The notes beneath the pieces were generated by a model. It did not search any database and was not told where the DNA came from. It worked only from the letters and a program-made list of their open reading frames with translations. The translations under genes and the position numbers were made by a program. This document shows positions 1-10,094 of a stretch of 64,000 nucleotides of DNA, one piece after another (position 1 is the first letter of the stretch; each line of letters opens with the position of its first letter). The stretch lies in the NCBI GenBank assembly GCA_024291935.2, contig CM044307.1:100631461-100695460 (forward strand), given 5' to 3'. This DNA is from Okapia johnstoni (Eukaryota > Chordata > Mammalia > Artiodactyla > Giraffidae).

Positions 1-120
1 AAGGAAATGACAACCCAGCCCAGTATTCTTCCTGGGGAATCCCATGGAGAGAGGAGCCTGGTGGGCTATACGTAATGGGGTCACAGAAGAGTAGGACACG
101 ACTTACTGACTAAACAACAA
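1..120 (+). repeat. Bov-A/Bov-tA SINE tail, cut by window edge
   Basis: The sequence matches the BovB-derived part of ruminant SINEs read forward: a diverged 'cccatgga', 'gaggagcctggtgggct', 'ggggtcacag', then a tail ending in 'gactaaacaacaac'. The left part lies outside the window, so the tRNA-like head cannot be judged. Confidence 0.85.
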
Positions 121-221
121 CATAACTAAGCTATAAGTAATGAAATCATTTGCCTTTGCAGTCAAATGGATCCCCAGGCTCAAATCTCTGTTTTTCCTAC
201 ATTATCTCCTAGTAGAATGCA

Positions 222-356
222 TGCGTGAGTGCTAAGTCGCTGTAGTCGTGTCCGACTCTTTGCAACCCCATGGACTACAGCCTACCAGGCTCCTCTCTCC
301 ATGGGATTCTCCAGGCAAGAGTACTGGAGTGGGTTACCATGCCCTTCTCCACCTAG
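222..356 (-). repeat. Bov-A SINE monomer, antisense
   Basis: Antisense BovB-derived SINE body: 'gtgtccgactctttgcaacc', 'ccatggactacagcc', 'ctccatgggattctccagg', 'tactggagtgggtt'. It stops at 'cccttctccacc' without the tRNA-like head, so it is a single truncated monomer. Confidence 0.85.
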
Positions 357-504
357 TAGAATGGTCTTGGGCAAATATTTTGGCCTTTAATCTCTGGCTT
401 GACTGTCACTCTTTCTAGTCCATCAGTGTTTTTTGTTATAGCCATTTTATTTTGTGCTTATTTATTAACCTATTACCATTTAATGAGTACTCTGTGTGTT
501 GGAA

Positions 505-561
505 GGCTACAGTCTTTGGAGTTGCAGAGTAAGAGACAATTTAGTGACCAAACAACAACAG
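505..561 (+). repeat. Short sense Bov-A 3' fragment
   Basis: A diverged sense-strand SINE tail ('ggctacagtctttggagttg' to 'gaccaaacaacaaca') directly abuts an antisense SINE on its right. It is probably the remnant of an older element that took a later insertion. Confidence 0.55.
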
Positions 562-873
562 TGAAAGTGAAAGTCGCTCAGTTGTGTCCAGCTCTTTGTG
601 ACCCCATGGACTATACAGTCCTTGGAATTCTCCAGGCCACTATACTGGAGCGGGTAGCCGTTCCCTTCTCTAGGGGATCTTCCCAACCCAGGGATTGAAC
701 CCAGGTCTCCCACATTGCAGGTGGGTTCTTTACCAGCTGAGCCACAAGAGAAGCCCAAGAATACTGGCGTAGATAGCCTATCCCTTCTCCAGGGGATCTT
801 CCTGACCCAGTAATAGAACCGGGGTCTCCTGCATTGCAGGCGGATTCTTTACCAGCTGAGCTATCAGGGAAGT
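562..873 (-). repeat. Bov-tA SINE, antisense, with second partial copy
   Basis: An antisense Bov-tA: BovB-derived body at about 562-655, then the tRNA-like head ('cccagggattgaaccc' B-box region, 'ctttaccagctgagcca' A-box region). From about 757 a second partial copy repeats the end of the body and the whole head ('ctggcgtagatagcc' through 'ctgagctatcagggaag'). Both heads are complete but the second lacks the distal body. This could be a template jump, a tandem duplication, or insertion of one SINE next to another. Confidence 0.85.
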
Positions 874-1621
874 GCAACAACAACAACTGTGTGCTAAATA
901 ACATGGTGGTCAAGGGTGTTAATGTATAAATTCAAGGAACACAACAGTACATGGATCTGAATTTCAAATAAAGCCAATTTCTTCCTTTATAAAACAGGAG
1001 TAATAATACCAACCATACAAGAGTGTCTAGTAATAAAACCTAGTAGCTTCTACTGTCATTATCATCAATGCCATTATTACCACTAACCCATTTATCAACA
1101 CCAAAATGAATTAGTCCCATTTTATAAGACAGCACATTGAAGTTAAAAGAGATTAAGTCCTCGGATTTGTGATTACTGTATCTAGTTAGGTACTTGGTGA
1201 ATTTGGTTATTTTACCTACACTAAAAGTGTTAACTAAAATTTTGTTTTTCAAAAATTGCAATTTATAAACAGAGTATTTAGTCTTCTCATTTATAAGAAA
1301 AAAAATTGTATATGTGATGGGATAGAGGGAGACATTATGTAACAGAATTAACTTCCAATTAAGAACAGTTTCAATACTGTAAAAAAGAAAGCAGAGGCCT
1401 CATCTTCTCCTATATTATATCCAGAACTCATAAAAGAGGCCTTCAAGGAACACTTGATCTGATATAGTTCTACTTTCTTCGAAGCTGTACTTCTTATTTG
1501 AGGGTACATACACTCTTCCTGCAAATACACATCATGGCATACAGAGGCACAGTACATACATGACCTATTCCTAAAGCAACAAATGTATTCAAAGATTGGG
1601 GGTGGAAGGAGTTGATTAGCA
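874..1621. other. Unique AT-rich sequence, no gene seen
   Basis: No repeat or coding signal is recognised. The short open frames here lack codon structure or similarity to anything known. It is inferred to be PAWR intron 2. Confidence 0.5.
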
Positions 1622-1835
1622 CATACGTGCATGCTCAGTCCCTCAGTCGTGTCTGATTCTGTTATTCCACGGACTGTAGCCCATCAGGTTCCTCTGTCCA
1701 TGGGATTTTCCTGGCAAGAATACTGGAGTGGGTTACCATTTCCTTCTCTAGGTGATCTTCCCAACCCAAAGATCAAACATGTCATCTCCTGCACTGCCAG
1801 GTGGATTCTTTACCACTGAGGCACCTGGGAATCCT
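1622..1835 (-). repeat. Bov-tA SINE, antisense
   Basis: A full antisense Bov-tA: 'gtgcatgctcagtccctcag' start, body with 'gtccatgggattttcctggc' and 'atactggagtgggttaccat', then the tRNA-like head 'gattctttaccactgaggca'. The B box is decayed ('aaagatcaaacatg'). Confidence 0.88.
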
Positions 1836-2424
1836 GTTGAATAGTACAGAAGACCTCAAATAATTGGGCAGCTATACTAGTACAATTCAGACCACCTGGG
1901 ATATAAACTATGTCCTCTCCTACTCAAAAGTTGCTTGGTGGCACTTTGAGTACCACTGGTTTGTATAATAAACCTATTAGTGGCATTAACATTAAATCTG
2001 TTTCTACAATTACCAAAATGAGGTCAATATGATCAAATCAGATAACACATGTTTATTTTCTTCAAACTGCCAAGCCTTATCTATATAAATTAGTATAAAC
2101 GTCTGCTTTGTTTTTTAAAAACTATGGCTTACCTCTTTGAGGAAAGGGCGCATTAATACACAGCTGTTTTCTCTCTCCAAAGTCATTTATATAATTAATG
2201 CTTATTAAAAAAAGAAAACAAAAAAAAATTATAGAAGAGTCTCTACCACCACATCTTTCGAATACACATGCTAACTGCTATTGCCAAGCAATTTAAAAAT
2301 AACAGATTTGTGTTCATCTTTTCGTAAGATTCACTGTCTAGTTATCTCTTCCTTTCCCTTTCATCCACTGACAAATGCCAGAGTAATGCAAGTTGGATGT
2401 TTCCACTGTGTTCTTCCTCTTTCC
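1836..2424. other. No gene seen (intronic)
   Basis: AT-rich unique sequence with a poly-A/AAAAG tract near 2205-2230. No coding or RNA gene signal is visible. Confidence 0.45.
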
Positions 2425-2765
2425 ATATCCATGCTGTCAAATGGAAACAAAATGTAAGCCACATGCAATATTAAATTTTCTAGCAGCCACATTAAAAAAA
2501 GTAAAAATAAACAGACAAAATTAATTTTAATAATATATTTTTATTGAATCCAACAGCTCAAAATTATCCTGTCAATATATAATTCATGTAAAGCATTATA
2601 TATGTTTAATATTTTAATAATGTTTAATAATTTAATATCAACATTTTTTCAAAGTCTTCAAAATTCAGTGTGTCTTTTAAACTCTCAACACATCTGAACT
2701 AGTCACACTTCAGGAGCTCAGTAGCCACCTGTGGTAGTGATTCTACTAGACAGGGAAACAGTGTA
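2425..2765. repeat. Ancient non-autonomous DNA-transposon-like repeat
   Basis: The segment resembles a common mammalian element whose ends read like 'tagcagccacattaaaaaa' and, on the other side, 'ctcagtagccacctgtggta' to 'ctactagacag', with an AT-rich centre rich in TAATATTTTA. I recognise the pattern but not the family name with certainty (a MER-type hAT MITE is my guess). Confidence 0.45.
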
Positions 2766-3072
2766 TGGTGATACCAACAAGAGTTTCTCTGACCTGAAGG
2801 CTACAAATACCTGACATTCATGCTTACATACTCTGCTTAATGCTATTAAAAGAGAAGGCCTTTATTTCTTCCCTCTCCTTTTATCCTGTATCAGAGTAAA
2901 ACTGCAAAACTTAATGGAAAAAGGGTATGAGTAACTCAAAAATTAATACAAAAAGTATAAATTTCTACACTAGCAAAATTAAAAAGATTCTGCAGTATAT
3001 CAACAAATCAGAAACCAAAAAAAGATTATCTGGTGAAAGTTATAATTTATTGAGTACCTATCGTGTCTAACA

Positions 3073-3680
3073 GTGGCATACTATTTTGGGGGTCTCCAAA
3101 ATCACTGCAGATGGTGACTGCAGCCATGAAATTAAAAGACGCTTACTCCTTGGAAGAAAACTTATGACCAACCTAGACAGCATATTAAAAAGCAGAGACA
3201 TTACTTTGCCAACAAAGGTCCATCTAGTCAAGGCTATGGTTTTTCCAGTGGTCATGTATGGATGTGAGAGTTGGACTATAAAGAAAGCCGAGCGCCGAAG
3301 AATTGATGCTTTTGAACTGTGGTGTTGGAGAAGGCTCTTGAGAGTCCCTTGGACTGCAAGGAGATCCAACCAGTCCAACCTAAAGGAAATCAGTCCTGAA
3401 TGTTCATTGAAGGACTGATGTTGAAGCTGAAACTCCAATATTTTGGCCACCTGATGCGAAGAGCTGACTCATTTGAAAAGACCCTGATGCTGGGAAAGAT
3501 TGTAGCTAAGAGGATAAGGGGACGACCAAAGATGAGATGGTTGGATGGCATCACCGACTCAATGGACATGAGTTTGAATAAACTCGGGGAGTTGGGGATG
3601 GACAGGGAGACCTGGCATGCTGCAGTTCATGGGGTTGCAAAGAGTCGGACAAGACTGAGGGACTGAACTGAACTGAACTA
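3073..3680 (+). mobile_element. BovB LINE 3' fragment with 9-bp TSD
   Basis: A 5'-truncated sense copy of the ruminant RTE-type BovB LINE. Two overlapping frames (3086-3418 and 3400-3666) encode the C-terminal part of its ORF2 downstream of the reverse transcriptase catalytic motifs, with hallmark strings such as 'VFPVVMYGCESWTIKKAE', 'AFELWCWRRLLRVPW' and '[14 protein letters not shown]'. A frame break near 3400-3418 separates them. The element ends in the BovB tail 'gactgaactgaactgaac'. The nonamer 'tgtctaaca' occurs on both sides (3064-3072 and 3681-3689), a target-site duplication that fixes the ends. It is not functional. Confidence 0.93.
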
Positions 3681-3689
3681 TGTCTAACA

Positions 3690-4221
3690 TTATATAAAAA
3701 AAAAATTATAAATACAAGGACCAGTCAGTGATTCTCAAACATGGGTGGAATTAAAGCACAGGCAAACTGACTTCACAATTAGGAAACTCCGCTAGGCCCT
3801 TTGTACTGGTACCATGTCCTTTGTCATACACCCAGACGACTTCGTTTTTGGTAACTGCCAAACCTCCCCTGGCCAAGAGGAAATGGTAAACAGTACCTAC
3901 TGCAACCCTTTCTTTCTGCCCTCAAGGCAAACATACTGAACCATTCTTTAAAACATCTGATTCTTTTCTCAGGAATTTCCTAAGTCCTTTACCATGTCTG
4001 TGTGTATTCTGAAACTTTCAAGAGAGTGATAAAACACAAAAGATCTTCTTCCACATTTACTTGACTACCTGAACTTTCCTCCCTCACCTGGCAGCACCTC
4101 ACCCTACCTCATCCCACCCCTTGCCTCCATTAATTAAAGGGACTCAGCCCTCAGAACTGTCAGCTCTTTTACACCCAAGCTAACTCAATCTGTCTGCTTT
4201 CATATGGTTTAAACAGAATAG
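3690..4221. other. No gene seen (intronic)
   Basis: Mostly unique sequence. The short stretch at 3722-3770 ('cagtgattctcaaacatggg') faintly resembles the end of a hAT MITE but is too short to assign. Confidence 0.4.
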
Positions 4222-4405
4222 ATCACTGATCCTCAAAGTGTGGAATCACAGTAGCATCAGTATCACTTTGGAACAAGTTAGAAATGCAATTCTTGGACAC
4301 CAACCCAGACCTACTGAATTGGACACTGGGTGGCCTCAGTAATGTGTGTATAAGAAGCCCTCCAAGTGATGATATGTGCTAAAACACGAAAACCACTACC
4401 ATAGA
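4222..4405. mobile_element. MER5A-like hAT-Charlie MITE
   Basis: The sequence runs 'ctgatcctcaaagtgtgg', 'agcatcagtatcactttgga', 'acaagttagaaatgcaattc', 'cccagacctactgaatt', 'agccctccaagtgatg', 'gaaaaccactaccat'. This is the familiar order of MER5A, a non-autonomous hAT element with terminal inverted repeats of the 'cagtggttctcaa' type, here decayed. Confidence 0.8.
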
Positions 4406-5414
4406 CTGACTACCTCCAAACTGTTATCTCTAGGCCAGATCTCTTCCCTAAAATCCAGATACGGTCTTTCTAGTAAGATTGTAAAAAAGCATTTTATTGG
4501 ACTTTGAAAAAAGATGAAATCATACAAACTGGAGAATACAAATAGTAACTATATTATATAATTAAAGCTAAGGAAAAAATCTGCCCTTAAGAACTTATAC
4601 TTCAAACTCTTAGCCATAATATTTCTAACTAGGAAATTACTAACAAAAGATTTCAAATTCATGACAGTGTTCATCATCAGCCTTGCAAGAAAGAATCTTA
4701 GGATATCCATACACATTTTTTGGCAAAAGTAGAGAGTATCTCTGGAAGGCACACAAGAAAGCAACACTGGTTGCCTGTACCATTTGAAATTTTACCATGA
4801 GCATGTAACTTAAAAGTTAATTTATTACACTTAAGGTAATATTTCACTTTTAGTTATAAGAAGAGAGCTTTCTTATTTACTCCCCCCAAATTCTTATATT
4901 AGTAACACCTAAATTTAAAACTCTGTTAGAACTAAGAAATTTGTTAACTACCAAGTTCAATGCTGCATTTGCATCATGTTACATTAAACCAAAGCTCCCT
5001 CCCCCCTTCCTCACTTTCCCTCATCTCCATAAACAGTTATTTCAGTAAGCACCTATGAAAAGCCTGTGTGTCTTCAGTAAAAAGATACTACAATCAAAAG
5101 GGCCATACCTTTAAGCAGGGCTCAGAGGAGACAGGATTTAGGGAATTATAGAAGGGTTATAGCCTGGTTAATCATATTCACAAAGTAAAATGGGAAAGCA
5201 ATAAAAAGTAAAAATAAATAAAAATATCCTAAATGAAAACCCAAATGTTGCCATTTGCAAAAATGCTAGAAAATATTCTCAAGCTAAAAAACAACCTTTT
5301 CAAATGAAGCTGAAATGCAGTAAACGTTATCTGAAATACAGAAAAATCTCAGTCAATAAGTACAGTAGAGCTTAAAAGATTCAGACATCTGAGAAAGGAA
5401 CAGTGATAAAAATC
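4406..5414. other. No gene seen (intronic)
   Basis: AT-rich unique sequence with short A-runs and no supportable coding frame. The 72-codon minus frame at 4549-4767 has no recognisable similarity or codon structure. Confidence 0.45.
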
Positions 5415-5570
5415 ATTTGCAGGGATAAGACTTTACATTCATTTGATTCTCACAACAGTCCTGTAAATAGGCTGTGATATTAGAATAATTACATTGAGAT
5501 GTATCCTAACAAATAAAGAAATCAAAGATCAGGAAAGCTAGGTAAAAGCTACAGAAAAGTCAAAAACCTT
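5415..5570 (-). repeat. MIR SINE, antisense, decayed
   Basis: Core MIR-like order in antisense: 'tttgattctcacaacagtcc', 'tgtaaataggctgtgatatt', then a degenerate 'aaataaagaaatcaaagatc' part. It is an old tRNA-derived mammalian SINE. Confidence 0.6.
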
Positions 5571-6411
5571 TTTAAGTCTTAAGCCTGTACCTTTCTAATG
5601 TATCTAGCCCTTTCTTCTGTATCTCCATATGGGTAAATCGAGATAGCCTGGGATTACTAATCTCTTACATCCTTCTCCTGGCCCATCACTAATGGACCTA
5701 CCACATCGTCAAAGTGAACTAGAATTCAGTTCAGCTTGCTTCCCTTTATCCTTTCTTCAAGACAAAGCATCATTCATACAGTGAGATCAAAGAACCCAAC
5801 TCTTACAGATTCCAGAGTAAGAAATCCACAATGGCTTACACCAAATCATATAACGTCCATTTATGCATCAGCAAACTTCAAGTCATAAAATGGCACTCAT
5901 TCCCATCAGGTCTATTTCCAAAGGACAGAGGACAGAAGATAAATGCTAAAATGTGGAATCAACACTTAAAATCATAAGAAAGATAGGAAAAATGGGCAGG
6001 GAACCAAAAAGAATCTCAGCAGGTCTTTATATTCCATATGAAAAAAGATGGTAAATTCAGAGTAAGTGACTGGGGTTCCAAGGCAAGACCAAGGGAGCAA
6101 TTTGAAAGGGAACATAAACATTCACATTACCAGATACCTATCTACTCATCATTTTCTCATTATACAAATTGTGTTAATGTAATGATAATTATTAACAATT
6201 ATTAACTTCAAATATTTATCCTTCATATTATTAATAAGTACTATCAAATACTGTTAACTATTAACAATGCTAATTATTAAGAAGGATGGATTCCGGGATG
6301 AGATAAACATGGATTTCAATCTTGGTTACATCAGTTATTACCTGTGTAAAACTGATCAAGTGCAGATTTTTCATTAGGGAAGTAGAGATTCACTCACGTA
6401 TCTTTTTAAGG
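5571..6411. other. No gene seen (intronic)
   Basis: Unique sequence. A TAA/TTA-rich stretch at about 6170-6280 ('attattaacaattattaac') is low complexity. Confidence 0.4.
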
Positions 6412-6614
6412 TTCAGTTCAGTTCAGTTGCTCCGTCATGTCTGACTCTTTGCGAACACATGAACCGCAGCATGCCAGGCCTTCCTGTCCATTACCAACTC
6501 CCAGAGTGCACCAAAACCCATGTCCATTGAGTTGGGGATGCCATCCAACCATCTCATCCTCTGTCATCTCCTTCTCCTCCTACCCTCAATCTTTCCCAGC
6601 ATCAGGGTCTTAGG
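6412..6614 (-). mobile_element. BovB LINE 3' end fragment, antisense
   Basis: An antisense copy of the last ~200 bp of BovB: 'gttcagttcagttcagttgc' tail, 'catgtctgactctttgcg', 'tggggatgccatccaaccat', 'cccagcatcagggtctt'. It is strongly 5'-truncated. Confidence 0.9.
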
Positions 6615-7288
6615 GTTAAATAAATTAAATGTGCTTACCTAAAATATTTGTCAAGTAAAAGCCCTCAAATAAGTGGTGGCTATTTTTATTTACAATGACA
6701 ACACAGGATCATTTTCATTATTTCTTTATGATTAGGGATCAGCATTGTTTAAATAGCATTTTCGCAATGCTTCCTTACTCTACCTTCACAGGCAAAACAC
6801 CTAATGTTTAATAATGCTAAGAAGTCTTTTAAAAAGTAATCTTTGAAAGCCAAGACAAATAAACCGGAGATTTAAACTGAGTAATATGTTTCAGCTAACA
6901 CAAAGTTATTAATAAATTCTGTAAATCAGAACTTTTTCAAAGGTACTGCTGATGGTCCACATTCACCAAAAGTATCTGGTGGAATCTTTAAAATGCAAAT
7001 TCATGGGTCCTATTCTAAACTTACTAACTCTCCCTTAGTGATTATTTGACAACTAAAGTTTTATAAATTTGTTTTAAACAGGCTAGTGTGAACTTCTGAC
7101 ACAACAACTTATAAATGAAATAGTCATACTATATGTAGCAGTTAATTAGGCTATGTGTTTATAGTGTAATAAAATAAATTTTAAAAATTAAAAATAAATT
7201 CAACTACAAAGCACATGCAAAATAAGCATTACAGGAGAAGTACTAAGTCATGGCAAATATGAAATTATCAAAGACAATAACAGTTCGT
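6615..7288. other. No gene seen (intronic)
   Basis: AT-rich unique sequence, including a low-complexity A/T stretch at about 7160-7200 ('aaaataaattttaaaaatta'). No coding or RNA gene signal is visible. Confidence 0.4.
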
Positions 7289-7509
7289 ATCTTAGTTCCT
7301 TTGGGCTGCTATAAACAAAATACCACAGACTAGGTGACTTACAAACAGAAATTTATTTCTCCCAGTCTTGAGGCTAGGATCAAGGCCGTGGCAGACTGAG
7401 TCTTCTGTTGAGAGCCACTTCCCAGTTCACAGATGAAGGTCTCTTTGCTCTTCTTACATGGTGGAAGGAGCAAGGTAAATCACTAGAACCTCCTTTACAG
7501 GGGCCCTAC
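7289..7509 (-). mobile_element. MLT1-type LTR (ERVL-MaLR), 3' part, antisense
   Basis: Read on the minus strand this is the 3' half of an MLT1 solo LTR: it contains the complements of 'gagaaataaatttctgtttg', 'ccacctagtctg'-like and 'tatagcagcccaaaggaac', followed inward by the 'ccttccaccatgtaagaag' region. The rest of the LTR resumes at 9415 after the BovB insertion. It is an old LTR with no coding capacity. Confidence 0.8.
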
Positions 7510-8028
7510 AGCAGCAGACCTTGCTTCTATCACCAGTCACATCCACAGCTGGGTATTGTTTTTGCTTTGGCTCCATCCCTTCATTCTTTCTGCAGTTATT
7601 TCTCCACTGATCTCCAGTAGCATTTGGGGCACCTACCGACCTGGGGAGTTCCTCTTTCAGTGTCCTATCATTTTGCCTTTTCATACTGTTCATGGGGTTC
7701 TCAAGGCAAGAATACTGAAGTGGTTTGCCATGCCCTTCTCCAGTGGACCACATTCTGTCAGACCTCTGCACCACGACCCGTCTGTCTTGGGTGGCCCCCC
7801 ACACGGCATTGCTTAGTTTCACTGAGTTAGACAAGGCTGTGGTCCGTGTGATCAGATTGACTAGTTTTCTGTGATTATGGTTTCAGTGTGTCTGCTCTCT
7901 GATGCCCTCTTGCAACACCTACCATCTTACTTGGGTTTTTCTTACCTTGTACGTGGGGTATCTCTTCATGACTGCTCCAGCAAAGCGCAGCCGCTGCTCC
8001 TTACCTTGGACGAGGGGTATCGCCTCAC
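7510..8028 (-). mobile_element. BovB LINE, inverted 5' portion
   Basis: This half of the BovB insertion is antisense. Its left part, 'ttgcttctatcaccagtcac', 'gggtattgtttttgctttgg' and 'atactgaagtggtttgccat', matches the right end of the antisense BovB at 18.5-18.7 kb. Its right part includes 'tgtctgctctctgatgccct', 'gctgctccttaccttgga' and 'gaggggtatcgcctcac', which I recall as BovB 5'-region sequence. At about 8026-8031 it switches abruptly to the sense RT region. An inverted 5' part joined to a sense 3' part is the hallmark of twin priming during LINE insertion. Confidence 0.85.
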
Positions 8029-9414
8029 GGTCAAGTGGGCCTTAGAAAGCATCACTACGAACAAAGCTAGTGGAGGTGATGGAATTCCAGTTGAGCTATT
8101 TCAAATTCTACAAGATGATGCTGTGAAAGTGCTGCACTCAATATGCCAGCAAATTTGGAAAACTCAGCAGTGGCCACAGGACTGGAAAAGGTCAGTTTTC
8201 ATTCCAATCTCAAAGAAAATCAATGTCAAAGAATGTTCAAACTACCGCACAATTGGACTCATCTCACACGCTAGTAAAGTAATGCTCAAAATTCTCATCT
8301 GCTGGATCATCGAAACAGGAAGAGAGTTCCAGAAAAACATCTATTTCTGCTTTATTGACTATGCCAAAGCCTTTGACTGTGTGGATCACAATAAACTGTG
8401 GAAAATTTTTAAAGAGATGGCAATACCAGACCACCTGACCTGCCTCTTGAGAAACCTGTATGCAGGTCAGGAAGCAATAGTTAGAACTGGACATGGAATA
8501 ACAGACTGGTTCCAAATAGGAAAAGGAGTTCGTCAAGGCTATATATTGTCACCCTGCTTATTTAACTTACATGTAGAGTACATCATGAGAAATGCTGGGC
8601 TGGAAGAAGCACAAGCTGGAATCAAGATTGCTGGGAGAAATATCAATAACCTCAGATATGCAGATAACACCACCCTTGTGGCAGAAAGTGAAGAGGAACT
8701 AAAGAGCCTCTTGATGAAAGTGAGAGAGGAGAGTGAAAAAGTTGGCTTAAAGCTCAACATTCAGAAAACTAAGATCATGGCATGTGGTCCTGTCACTTCA
8801 TGGCAAATAGATGGGGAAACAGTGGAAACAGTGTCAGACTTTATTTTTCTGGGCTCCAAAATCACTGCAGATGGTGACTGCAGCCATGAAATTAAAAGAC
8901 GCTTACTCCTTGGGAGGAAAGTTATGACCAATCTAGATAGCATATTAAAAAGCAGAGACATTACTTTGCCAACAAAGGTCCATCTAGTCAAGGCTATGGT
9001 TTTTCCAGTAATCATGTAAGGATGTGAGAGTTGGACTGTGAAGAAAGCTGAGTGCCGAAGAATTGATGCTTTTGAACTGTGCTGTTGGAGAAGACTCTTG
9101 TGGGTCCCTTGGACTGCAAGGAGATCCAATCAGTCCTGGGTGTTCATTGGAAGGACTGATGTTGAAGCTGAAACTCCAATACTTTGGCCACCTCATGCAA
9201 AGAGTTGACTCACTGGAAAAGACCCTGATGCTGGGAAGGATTGGGGGCAGGAGGAGAAGGGGACGACAGAGGATGAGATGGTTGGATGGCATCACCGACT
9301 CGATGGACATGAGTTTGTGTAAACTCCGGGAGGTGGTGATGGACAGGGAGGCCTGGCATGCTGCGGTTCACGGGGTCGCAAAGAGTCGGACAGGACTGAG
9401 CTGAACTGAACTGA
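8029..9414 (+). pseudogene. BovB LINE reverse transcriptase region, defective
   Basis: Sense 3' portion of the twin-primed BovB. The open frame through 9019 carries RT motif A ('FIDYAKAFDCVDH'), motif B ('GKGVRQGYILSPCLFN') and motif C. The catalytic motif C reads Y-A-D-N instead of Y-A-D-D (codons 8657-8668). About 35 residues that I recall in the BovB consensus upstream of motif A are missing, near 8288-8315. A TAA at 9017-9019 replaces the Tyr of the 'MYGCESW' block, and the C-terminal block continues in other frames to 9404. The first ~50 codons of the long frame starting at 7871 come from the inverted part and are not BovB protein. The element cannot be active. Confidence 0.92.
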
Positions 9415-9546
9415 ATCCCATTCATGAGGCTTCCATCTTCATGACCCAATCAACTCCCAAAGGTCCTCCCCTTCAAATACTAGCACACTGGGAACTAGGT
9501 TTCAATATAAAAATTTAGGGGAGAACACAAACATTCAGCAGTAGCA
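9415..9546 (-). mobile_element. MLT1-type LTR, 5' part, antisense
   Basis: This continues the LTR interrupted at 7509: 'aatcccattcatgagg', 'tcatgacccaatcaactccc', 'aaggtcctccccttcaaata', 'gggaactaggtttcaatata', 'gagaacacaaacattcagca'. The two parts read continuously once the BovB is removed. Confidence 0.8.
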
Positions 9547-9792
9547 GCTTATAATAAAAAAGCTTATTTTACATTCTAAACAAAAATTTGCCTATTAAAA
9601 ATATCCAAACCTAGTAAGAAATTTAACAGGACTGTTTACCTATTTTTCATAAACGATTATTTTCAAAAAGCTATACAAAGCTAAAAACAGTCCTTTAAAT
9701 AGTCGCTCACTAGAGACTATCAATTCAAGGTCTGGGGCTGTAACCAATTCCCAGTTGTTTTTGTGAAGTGAGTTTTCATTACCTGAAAGGCT
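9547..9792. other. No gene seen (intronic)
   Basis: Unique AT-rich sequence without recognised elements. Confidence 0.4.
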
Positions 9793-10094
9793 ATGTGCGT
9801 GCTCAGTTGCTCAGTTGTGTCTGATTCTTTTGGACCCCATGGACTGCAGCCCTCCAGGCTTCTCTGTCCATGGAATTCTCCAGGCAAGAATACTGGAGCA
9901 GGCTACCATTTCCAACTCCGGGGGATCTGCCCAACCTAGGGATCGAACTCATGTCTCCTGTACCTCCTGGTGCAATTGGCTGAAGAATTCTTTATCACTG
10001 CACCACCTGGGATCCCAGGAAGACCAGAACGATCCTATTTTTTTCACTACGTGTTAGGCAGATTCTTTACTGTCTGAGCCACCAGGGAAGTCCC
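9793..10094 (-). repeat. Bov-tA SINE, antisense, plus extra head fragment
   Basis: Antisense Bov-tA at about 9793-10017: 'gtgctcagttgctcagttgt', 'gactgcagccctccaggctt', 'gcaagaatactggagcagg', B box 'cctagggatcgaactc', end 'caccacctgggatccc'. After ~35 bp a second partial head follows at about 10052-10094 ('gcagattctttactgtctga', 'gccaccagggaagtccc'), suggesting two independent or jumped heads. Confidence 0.85.

Noticed and set aside
7871..9019. 382-codon plus frame as an intact host gene
   Set aside because: Its first ~50 codons are antisense BovB sequence and the rest is a defective BovB reverse transcriptase with a mutated motif C and an early stop.
7289..9546. Possible functional endogenous retrovirus from the MLT1 LTR
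   Set aside because: Only a solo-type LTR split by BovB is present; no viral coding region accompanies it.
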